Part shown: positions 1 through 9,400 of the stretch, piece by piece
Numbering within the stretch: the stretch's first letter is position 1
How the letters are laid out: each line of letters begins with the position of its first letter
Assembly: GCF_003330765.1 (NCBI RefSeq)
Contig: NZ_CP024903.1
Coordinates: forward strand, 496,001-560,000
Origin: Burkholderia pyrrocinia
GTDB lineage: Bacteria; Pseudomonadota; Gammaproteobacteria; Burkholderiales; Burkholderiaceae
DNA: 64,000 nucleotides
Direction of reading: 5' to 3'
Position numbers and translations under genes: made by a program
Notes under the pieces: generated by a model
Told to the model about the DNA's origin: nothing
Seen by the model: the letters and a program-made list of their open reading frames with translations, nothing else
Databases searched by the model: none

Positions 1-55
1 GTCGTTCGATTTGTCGGCGGTGGGGTAGCGCGGAGGCATCGCGGTTGTTCGCGCG

Positions 56-85
56 ACCGGACGCGAGAAGGCATTCGCGTCCGGT
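56..85. terminator. Strong hairpin, terminator-like
   Basis: A perfect 11-bp inverted repeat (ACCGGACGCGA / TCGCGTCCGGT) encloses an 8-base loop. It has no T-tract, so factor-independent termination is uncertain. It sits where the gene left of the window would end, which is why a terminator is the simplest reading. Confidence 0.45.
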
Positions 86-372
86 GCGTGAGCAGGTCGT
101 GTGGCAACGATTATCGGCAGTCGAACATCAGATTGTGATGCCGTGATTCGTCAATCGACTGTGCAGTTCGTTGAGCCGACCGCGAGCGATATCGGCGAGT
201 CGGTACCGGATGTGCTGCTCCGGATATCCGTTGTAAATGAGCGACATGACAAAATGCGGACCGATCGTGCTCGACACATCGAGACATCGGATAAATCTAT
301 TTTTTACATGTCAATAAAATAAAATTTAATTGTTGACCGTTCTTTATCGAGATTTGCGTAAAAAGCCGGTTT
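86..372. other. Intergenic stretch with no convincing gene
   Basis: The sequence turns AT-rich from about 290 onward. A 73-codon frame opens with GTG at 101, but it has no ribosome-binding site and no recognisable motif, so I do not call it a gene. No clear promoter was found. Confidence 0.4.
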
Positions 373-585
373 GTGACTATTCGAACTTATCCTAAATCTA
401 AATCTGCTCGTGGGATTGTTAGCAAAGAATTGTCAGAAGGATTAGGATCTGAATTGTCGTGTCCGATTGTTGACGTGTGCGGAACAGACTGGTATTTCAT
501 TGGGGCAGAGTACGGACGGAATAGATGTATTCATTCCGAAAAGTTTTCGAATCGTCAAATCCAGAGGCTGGACGACGGAAATTGA
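373..585 (+). CDS. Small hypothetical ORF, doubtful
   Basis: This is a 70-codon frame with a GTG start in AT-rich sequence. The protein is soluble-looking, with no signal peptide, membrane segment or motif that I recognise. It precedes the two-partner secretion locus. It could be a leftover of an exchanged gene, since AT-rich orphan frames are common at the edges of such loci. There is no clear Shine-Dalgarno sequence. Confidence 0.25.
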   Translation: MTIRTYPKSKSARGIVSKELSEGLGSELSCPIVDVCGTDWYFIGAEYGRNRCIHSEKFSNRQIQRLDDGN

Positions 586-733
586 ACAAATGGATACCGC
601 GAAAACATAGGGCAAAGCAGGGGATTAAATCGGGATAAGCAGCGGACGCGGCTCTTTGTAATTATGACAAAACACATACAAATCTTTCTTTGAATTACGA
701 TGCGGCGGAGACCAATCATTACGCCGCTAACAA

Positions 734-2440
734 GTGAAGAATCGAGAAACTTCGGCAGCGTTAATTTCGGCGTTGGCGAGTGTTTCCGCGTTAGCGCAAG
801 GCGTTCCGCCGTCTGAAATTACGTCCGGCCCGCAAATCCAGCGTTTGCAACAGCAGCAACTTGAAGCCGCCAAGGAGCTGAATCCGCGCCCGAACGTACT
901 GACGCCGACCGGGGAAGCATCGTCGAATGCCGGCCTCGCGAGCTTGCCACTCGACACCCCGTGTTTCCCGATCAAGGAAATCGCGCTGGAAGGCAATACG
1001 TTCGGCTGGCTCGCCCGTTTTCTTCGGCCGATCGCGGGGCAATGCGTCGGCAAGACCGCACTCAAGCAGATTCAGGACGCGGCCAATAACGCGCTGATCG
1101 AGCGCGGCTACGTGACGTCTCGCGTTCTTGTGCCGACTCAATCGTTGCAATCGGGAACGTTGACGTTGCGTGTCGTCCCGGGTCGCATCAGCGACGTGCG
1201 AGCGGACAAGTCCACCATCGGCTGGCTGCGCGCGGCGCTGCCGACTTCCGGCGGCGCGCTGTTGAACCAGCGCGACATCGATCAAGGGCTGGAGAACCTG
1301 CGCCGTCTTCAATCCCAGTCCGATACCACGTTCGACATCGCGCCCGGGCTCAACCCGGGGGACTCCGAACTCGTCCTGCATCCCGGCGCCGGCAAGCGCT
1401 GGCATGCCGTCATCGGTACGGACAACGCCGGCCTCGACTCGACGGGCAAGTACGAATTGTCCGGCTCGTTCACGTTCGATTCGCCGTTTCATCTCTACGA
1501 CCAGCTGCAAATCGCCGGCACGACGAACGCGAACTTCGGCGCATCCGACAAGGGCAACCAGTCGGTGTCCGCCAACTACAGCGTGCCGCTCGGCTACGCG
1601 ATGCTGACGCTGAACGCGAGCCGCTCCCGCTACAAGCAGACCGTCGCAGGGTTTGGCGAGCCGATCGAATACAGCGGTGTTCAGTCCCAGCTACAGGCCG
1701 GACTGTCCGGCGTGATCCATCGAAATGCACACGCGCGTACGGAGATCCACGGCAACCTGTTCCACAAGATCAGCCGCAATGCGATCGATGGCATGGATCT
1801 TCCGGTGCAGCATCGCGACATCATCGGCTACGAAATGGGTCTCGCGCATCGGCACACCATCGGCAACGTCGTGCTCGACGGTTCGTTCGCCTGGCGCGCG
1901 TCGTTGCCGGGCTTGTCGAGCAATGCCGGCACGGTGTTGGGTGCGTCGGACTTCGACGGCAAGACGCAGGTCGAGCTGGCGAGCCTCAGTGCACAAGTGC
2001 CCTTCAAAATCGGCGGCCAGGCGTTCTCGTACCAGTTCGGCTGGAACATGCAGAACGCACGCACGCCGCTGACGCCTTCGGACTATTTCACGATCGGCAC
2101 GCGTTATGCCGTGCGTGGATTCGATCAACAACTGACGCTGGCCGCGGAAAGCGGCTGGGCCATTTCCAACGAACTCGACTGGTATGTGCCGACGCCTGTC
2201 GGCACGCAGGCGCTGTATGCCGGCGTCGATGCCGGGCGCGTGCGCGGGCCGGCTGCGCAATACCTGATTGGCGAGACGCTCGTGGGTGCCGTCGTCGGTG
2301 TGCGCGGCAATCTCGCACCGAAAAATGTTCTCGGTGCGGCGCTGAACTACGACGTCTCGCTCGGCTTTCCGTTGTCGAAGCCACAAAGTTTCAACACGAG
2401 TTCGCCGACGCTGTTGTTCCAGGTCAGTACGTTGTTCTAA
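734..2440 (+). CDS. Two-partner secretion outer-membrane transporter, ShlB/FhaC/CdiB family
   Basis: This 568-residue protein has the length and layout of a TpsB transporter, the Omp85-type pore that exports its TpsA partner across the outer membrane. A short N-terminal signal sequence ending near ALAQG is followed by a Q-rich linker. POTRA-like segments follow, including the stretch from FPIKEIALEGN and the segment TLRVVPGRI. The C-terminal half is a beta barrel containing the family VRGF motif (in RYAVRGFDQQ) and a terminal aromatic residue (STLF). The start is a GTG, and a weak GGAG lies rather far upstream. It is the first gene of a locus with a lipoprotein and the giant exoprotein downstream on the same strand. 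The order B-lipoprotein-A-I resembles E. coli-type cdiBAI more than the A-I-O-B order usual in Burkholderia. Confidence 0.9.
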   Translation: MKNRETSAALISALASVSALAQGVPPSEITSGPQIQRLQQQQLEAAKELNPRPNVLTPTGEASSNAGLASLPLDTPCFPIKEIALEGNTFGWLARFLRPIAGQCVGKTALKQIQDAANNALIERGYVTSRVLVPTQSLQSGTLTLRVVPGRISDVRADKSTIGWLRAALPTSGGALLNQRDIDQGLENLRRLQSQSDTTFDIAPGLNPGDSELVLHPGAGKRWHAVIGTDNAGLDSTGKYELSGSFTFDSPFHLYDQLQIAGTTNANFGASDKGNQSVSANYSVPLGYAMLTLNASRSRYKQTVAGFGEPIEYSGVQSQLQAGLSGVIHRNAHARTEIHGNLFHKISRNAIDGMDLPVQHRDIIGYEMGLAHRHTIGNVVLDGSFAWRASLPGLSSNAGTVLGASDFDGKTQVELASLSAQVPFKIGGQAFSYQFGWNMQNARTPLTPSDYFTIGTRYAVRGFDQQLTLAAESGWAISNELDWYVPTPVGTQALYAGVDAGRVRGPAAQYLIGETLVGAVVGVRGNLAPKNVLGAALNYDVSLGFPLSKPQSFNTSSPTLLFQVSTLF

Positions 2441-2520
2441 GCGTAGTTGGGGTGGGCCGGACGAGGTCGCGGATCTCGATTCGGCGTTTCGTTGATCGTC
2501 AAGTTGAAGAGGAAAGAACT

Positions 2521-3414
2521 ATGCAGCAGGTATATGAGAAGCGGCGCGTTTTGCACGCCGCGACGGCAATGTTTGCGTTGATGGCAGGGCTTGGATTGAG
2601 CGCGTGTGGTGGTGACGACGGTGATGGCGGAAGCACCGCTACATCGACCGATGCATCGGCCGGCGGTAATTCGTCGGGCGGACCGTCTTCGTCGTCCATT
2701 CGTGTGGAAGGTCAGTCGCAAGCGCTGTCGAGCAGCTTGACGACGGTGAGCGTGTTTACGCCGCCGGTGTCGTGGAATGCGGATGGCTCGTTCCCGAGCG
2801 GGTCGCTCACGTTGTCGGCGAGCGGCGTGGACGCTTCGCAACTGAAGTCGCAGGCTCCGGGCGCGTATACGACGCTGCCCCGCACCAAGGATGTCCTCAG
2901 CCTGTCGACCGGCACCGTGACCGACATCGCCGGCAATGGCGATTTTGCGATCGGCCGCTGGACAGCGGGTAGCGATTCCGCCGGCCGCTCGTACACCGTC
3001 AACCAGGGCCAAGCCTGGGCAGTCGGTGCCCCGGTGACGGTCAGCGTGACCGATCAGACGCAGTTGAACTGCTCGCTGGTGGCCGCAACGCGTCCGACGT
3101 CGATGGACGGCAATACCGCACCGGGTTCGCTCGGCGGTGCGACCGCTGTCGTGACCAGCCAGAAGGACGTTCTCGGCAACATCGGCGCGCATGCGGCCTT
3201 GACGCTGCAGTACTCGATCGGCGCGGACAAGAACCAGACGTTCAGCGGTGACACGCAGGTCGGTTCGATGTCGACGTCGAAGGCGAAGCGATCGTCACTG
3301 TTCACCCAGTTCACCGGACCGAATGCGTCGACGCCATATCTCGTCGTGTCGTATGGCGTTCCTGCACCGACGGTGGGTGGTGTCAACGGCCTGGCGATGC
3401 TGAGCTGCAAGTAA
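2521..3414 (+). CDS. Lipoprotein between tpsB and tpsA, function unknown
   Basis: The frame is open from 2452, but the start at 2521 is preferred because GAGGAAAG lies just upstream and it yields a proper signal peptide. That gives 297 residues with a lipobox (LGLSAC, lipidated Cys around residue 31) followed by a low-complexity Gly/Ser/Asp/Thr linker typical of surface lipoproteins. The remainder has regularly spaced Ser/Thr/Gly-rich strands and no domain I can name. Only about 80 bp separate it from the transporter gene and about 75 bp from the exoprotein gene, so co-transcription is likely. A role as an accessory lipoprotein (compare BcpO of Burkholderia CDI loci) is inferred from position only. 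Confidence 0.7.
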   Translation: MQQVYEKRRVLHAATAMFALMAGLGLSACGGDDGDGGSTATSTDASAGGNSSGGPSSSSIRVEGQSQALSSSLTTVSVFTPPVSWNADGSFPSGSLTLSASGVDASQLKSQAPGAYTTLPRTKDVLSLSTGTVTDIAGNGDFAIGRWTAGSDSAGRSYTVNQGQAWAVGAPVTVSVTDQTQLNCSLVAATRPTSMDGNTAPGSLGGATAVVTSQKDVLGNIGAHAALTLQYSIGADKNQTFSGDTQVGSMSTSKAKRSSLFTQFTGPNASTPYLVVSYGVPAPTVGGVNGLAMLSCK

Positions 3415-3489
3415 CGCGTGAGCACCGCCGGCGGCATCAACGGAACAACGATGTCGCCGGCCTGACGTATTTTCAAGAAGAAATCGATC

Positions 3490-6400
3490 ATGAATTCCGG
3501 AATCTTTCGCTTGGTGTTCAATGCCGTGCGCGGCATGCTGGTGACCGTCGACGAACATGCATCGGCGCACGGGGGCGGCGAACGCGCTCGCGTGCGACGA
3601 CCGGCTCGTCCCGCATCGGAGGCATCCGGAATCTCGATCTGGTTTGCCGCACGTGCGACTGCCTTTGCTGCGCTCTGCGCGTTCGGCATGCAACCGCTGG
3701 TAGCCGAAGCCCGGGCCACGCTGCCGATCACGCCCGACCGCAGCGGGCCGACGCATCCGGTCGTCGGCGTCTCGGCGTCGGGTGTGCCGCTGGTCAATAT
3801 CACCGCGCCGAAAAATGGCGTCTCGCTGAACAACTTCACGCAATACAACGTCGGGACGAAGGGGGCGGTGCTGGTCAACAGCGGCCAGAATTCACAGACG
3901 CAGCTCGCCGGCTGGGTGCAGGGCAACCCGTTCCTCGGCAACAACGCCGCACGTGTGATCGTCAACCAGGTCACGTCGGGCAATCCCAGCCAACTCCTCG
4001 GCCCGACCGAGATCGCGGGTCGTCGCGCGAATCTCGTGATTGCCAACCCGGCAGGTATCACGTGCGCGGGTTGCGGTTTTCTGAATGTTCCGCGCGTGAC
4101 ACTGACGACCGGCGTGCCGACCTTCAATCCGGACGGCACGTTGGCCGGCTTCAATGTCACGCAGGGGCAGATCGGCATCGCGGGCGCCGGGCTGGATGCC
4201 CACGGCAGCCCGATCGACCTGATTGCACGTGCGATGACCATCAACGGTCGGGTGTGGGCGGATTCGATCAATGCGGTGGCCGGTGCGAACCGGGTCGACT
4301 ATGCGAACAACGTCGCGCAGGCTCAAGCGGGTACCGGCGCAGTGCCGGGCGTCGCGATCGACGTGCAGGCGCTGGGCAGCATGTTCGCCAATAGCGTGCG
4401 CATGATCGGGACCGAGGGCGGCGTGGGGGTGCGGGACGCGGGTTCCATCACGTCGCTGACCGGCGATATTCACGTCTCGAACAACGGCGACGTGACGATC
4501 GCGCCGACCGCACGTCTGCAATCGGCGGCGAACATCCGGATCGATGGCGCCGACGTCGTTCAGCAAGGCACGATTGTCAGCAAGCAGGGCACGGATCTGA
4601 ACGCGTCCCGGGCACTGTCGAACGCCGCAACGATTTCATCGGGCGGCAACGCGAATCTGACAGCCGCGACTTCGCTGGGTAACAGCGGCCGGATTTATGC
4701 CGGTGCCAATGCCGAGGGCAATCTGGTCGGCGGCGGCTCCGTTACCGCGCGCGCGGCGGCCGTGACGAGCAGCGGCACGCTCGCGGCTGGCAACAACGTG
4801 AACCTGTTCGCGAACGATGTCACGCTGGACCACGGAACGGTGAATGCGTCCAGCGCAATCAATGTCACGACGAATGGCACGCTGTCGAACGTCGCCGGCA
4901 CGATGAGCGGCCAGAACCTGACGCTGAACGCAGGCAAGCTGGTCAACGACGCAGGCACGATCAACTCGCGCAATCTCGCGAACGTGACCGCCCAATCGGT
5001 TTCGAACCGATCGGGCACGTTGGTGGCGGACGCACTGTCGTTGAACTCGGCGGGCGCAGTCGACAACACCCAGGGGCAGATGTTTGCGCGCACCGCCCTG
5101 ATTGCTGCAACCGACCTCACGAACGTGGCTGGTGAGATCGGCACCTCGACGGGCATGTTGGCGCTGACGGCAACCGGCGGCGTGTCGAACGACGACGGGA
5201 AGATCGCGGGTGGCAACGGCTTCACGCTGACTGCGAACACGGTTTCCAACGCGCAAGGGCAGATCGGTTCCGTGGCGGGTGATACGTCGCTCGACGTCAC
5301 GCAATCGCTGAACAACAAAAACGGCAAGCTTGCGTCCGGTAACGATCTGTCTATCCAGACCGCCCATCTCGACAACTCGGCCGGATCGATCGGCGCGCAC
5401 GCAGCGCGAATCAACGCAACCGATGTCGTGAATTCGGGCGGCCGGATCGGCACGACCGATATGTTGACCGTCGAGACGACGGGTGCCGTCTCGAATCGGT
5501 CCGGCGCTGTTGTCGGCGGCAATGGCTTGTCGCTGACAGCAAACCGTATCGACAACACATCGGGCACGATCGGATCGGCTGCCGGCGACACGACGCTGCG
5601 TGCGACGCAAGCTGTGACGAACACCGGCGGGACGGTGAGTTCGGCCAATGCGCTCACCGTTGCGAGCGACACCCTCGACAACTCGGACGGCAGCATCACG
5701 GCCGTGCGCGGCGCGCTAATCCAGACGGGGGATCTCGTCAATGCGGGCGGCCAGATCGGTTCGTCGTCGGATACGTTGTCGTTGAACGCGACCCGCCGGG
5801 CGTCGAACGCCGGCGGCAAGCTGGTGGGGGCAACTGGTCTGTCGGCAACAGCGGCCACGCTGAGTAACCATGCCGGCCAGATCGGCACGTCCGCCGGCAA
5901 CGTGACGTTGACTGTCTCGCAGGCGCTCGACAATACGCAGGGCAAGATTGTCGCTGCTGGCGCGCTGAACACGCAGGCCGGTACCTTCGACAACACACAA
6001 GGCACGGTTTCGGCAGATGCCGCGAAGCTCGCTGTAGCGGGCGCGTTGATGAATACGAGCGGGACGATTGCGACGACACGCGACATGACCGCGACCGCGC
6101 AGACCGTCTCGAACCGCAGCGGCACCGTCGGCTCCGTCTCGGGCGCGTTGTCCGTCACGACATCCGGTACGACGGACAACGCAGCCGGCAAGCTGCTGGC
6201 GTCGGGCGATACCACGCTGACCAACACCGGGTTGCTGAACTCGGGTGGCACGATCACGGGCGCGAACGTCACGCTTGCATCGGGACAAGGCGCAATCGAC
6301 AACACGCTCGGCAACGTGGCGGCAAGCCAGTCGCTGACGAGTCGTTCGGGCGCATTCGATAACCGGTCCGGGTTGGTGCAGGCTACGGGCGCGGTCGACA

Positions 6401-9400
6401 TCGACACACACGGCCAGACGTTCGACAACAGCGTACTGGCGGGGCAATCCGTCGGCGGCCAGGTCCTCGGCCACGGCGTGACGCTGACCACGGGGGCACT
6501 GAGCAATGCGGGCGGCGCGATTTCGTCGAGCGGCGCAGCGACCCTCGACGCGGCATCCGTGACCAATGATGCGGGCTCGCTCGTGGCGGATGGCGCATTG
6601 ACGGTGCGGAGCGCCGGCACGGTGTCGAACGTGGCGGGCCAGATCGGCGGCAACAGCGATGTAACCGTGTCCGGTACGACGATCGACAACACGCGCGGGG
6701 CGATGCACGTGAGTGGCGCGCTGTCGGTGACGGGCGATACGATTCGCAATGCGCAGACCGCCCATTCGACGTTGCCGATGACGGCAGGGGTGCCGGGTCT
6801 GGTTGCGGGGATGGAAGGCGCGAGTGTTGTCCTTGATGCACGTCAGGCGATCGACAATACCGCCGGCTCGATTCGTGCCGACAAGGATGCGACACTGACC
6901 GGACCGACCATCGACAACACGTCGGGCAGCATCCAGTCGAAGGGCACGGCCACGTTGGTCGCGGCGAATACGCTGGTCAATAGTCAGGGCGACATCAACG
7001 GCGGTCAGCGGCTGACGGTCTCGACACGCACGCTCGACAACGATGGCAAGCTCCAATCGGCCGGCGATGTCGACGTGACGACGCAAGGCGACCTGACCAA
7101 CAGCGGCCAGATTGTTGCGGGCCACGATCTGACGGCCGCGGCCGGCGGTGTGCTCGACAACAGCGGCACGCTGTCGGCGGGCAATGTTGCCAACGTGACT
7201 GCCCATTCCATCCGGAACCGCGCGACTGGCGAGATTTTCGGTGGCCACGCCACCAACGTTCACGCGAACCAGTCGATCACGAACGAAGGTCTGATCGATG
7301 GCGGCGCAACGACGGTGACGGCCGGCGACACCATCACGAATGAGGGTGGCCGCATCTACGGCGACACCGTTGCGGTGGGGGCGAACACGGTCGTCAACGA
7401 CCAGAACGATCAGGGCGTGGGTGGCGTGATCGCGTCGCGCGGCGATCTCGACATCGGCGCGCAAACGCTCAAGAACCTGAACAATGCGTTGCTCTACGCG
7501 GGCAACGACATTCGTATCGGCGGTGCACTGGATGTGAACCGTCAGGTGACCGGCGCCGCGCAGACCGTGACGAACAACGGTGCGCAGATCGACGCGGGGC
7601 GCGACATCACGATCGGTGCAAACCGGTTCGAGAACCTGAACTCGAACTTCCAGACCTCGACGGTCACCACCGACAGCGGCAACCAGTTGTGGTACCAGGT
7701 GCCCGGCTCGACCGAAAGGATCGATCCGTCGACCGTCTACCTGTATCAAAAGAACAGCCAGGAAATTCATCCGGGCACCGACTATCAGTGGGCACTGGAC
7801 GACGACCAGAAATTCATTCTGTTGCCGTCGACCAAGTATCCGTTCGCCGAGTATGCCAAGTACACGATGAATGGTGTGGCGGGCAAGATCGATAACACGG
7901 CGTATGCCGCAATCAACTTTGGTGTGGACGGCGCAGCCGCACAAACCGGTGCGTATCGGACCGTCCCGGCTGACATTTGGGCGACGCTCGGCGTTGCGCC
8001 GCCGCCGGACGCGAATCCGACATGGATGACGTCGGGGCCATTCGCCATGACTGCAGGTGCTGGACTGGTTGCCGGCAGACGCGGGGTCGGCAGCGATTGG
8101 TTCGCCATCAAGCCGCCCACGGAAGCCGATGTGACCGGTCAGAAGCCGCCAGTCTTCGGGCCGCCGAGCCCATCATGCCTGACCTCGACCCACGCCGCGT
8201 GTGCACCGTTCCAGCAGTGGTACAAAGCCACCGTAGTCGCCTACCAGAACCTCAATCAGGCGGTCACCGCGTATAACGGCGACGTGTCGGGCCGGCTCGT
8301 TCAGACCTATACCGTCTATACCGTCGACGTCAAATCGACCAGGGACGTTGTCACCGAGTCTCAACCCGGCACGATCACCGCAGGCCGCCATATCACGATC
8401 AACACGCGTTCCGGTGTCAACGACAAGAGCCAGATCGTGGCCGGCGACGGCAACCATCCGAACAACGTGCCGAACATCGGCGCGACCGGCACCGAGACGT
8501 TCACGGGCTCGGGCAAGGCGATTCATACGTGGGTGCAGTCGGGCGGCGCGTTCCACGGTGACGAACGCGCATCGTCGACGACTGATTACTCGCCGGCCAT
8601 CCCGTCGCAAACGATCGATCTTCCGGTGGTGCTCACCGATCCGAACAAGCCGTCCAATCCGGTCAAGAGCGTGGCGGCCGAGACGTCGGCTGCGCAGGGT
8701 GCGAGCGGCACCGGTGTGACGCCGGTGGCAGGCAAGGACGTTGGCGCACAGGTGTCGACCGGCGCGGGCATTGCGGGCGTCGGCGGCGAGGCCGTCTCGG
8801 CAGTGAAGGCCAATGTTGGCGGTGTCGTCGTGCGTACGGTGACACCGAACACGCGCTTGCCGAACAACGCGTTGTATCAGGTGACGACCGACCCGGGCAG
8901 CCAGTTCCTGATCGAGACGGACCCGCGCTTTACCGATTACCGGAAATGGCTGTCGAGCGACACGATGCTGAATGCGCTCAAGGTCGATCCAAGTACTGTT
9001 CTCAAGCGCATCGGCGACGGCTTCTACGAGCAGCAGCTGATTCAGCAACAAATCATCCAGACGACCGGGCAGCGTTTCGTCGGCGACTACACCGACAACC
9101 AGAGCCAGTACCAGGCGCTGATGGCGAACGGGGTGAAGGCGTCGCAGCAGTTCGGGCTGAACGTCGGCACGGCGCTGACCGGTGCGCAAATGGCCGTGCT
9201 GACGAGCGACATCGTCTGGCTCGTGAATCAGACCGTGACGCTGCCGGATGGCAGCCAGCAGACGGTGCTGGTGCCGCAGGTGTATCTGCATGCGAACGCG
9301 GCGGATGTGACTGGCGAAGGCACGATCGTTTCCGGGAAGAACGTCACGGTCGATGCGGCTGGTGCATACAAGAACTCGGGCACAATCGCGAGCCGCAACG

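Noticed and set aside
4695..6749. Very long open frame (684 codons) on the minus strand inside the exoprotein gene, with others nearby (5716-7944, 8173-10587).
   Set aside because: They are antisense shadows of the regular GC-rich repeats. They lack ribosome sites and consist of Val/Ala/Pro or Arg-rich low-complexity sequence, while the plus strand shows a continuous family-typical exoprotein.
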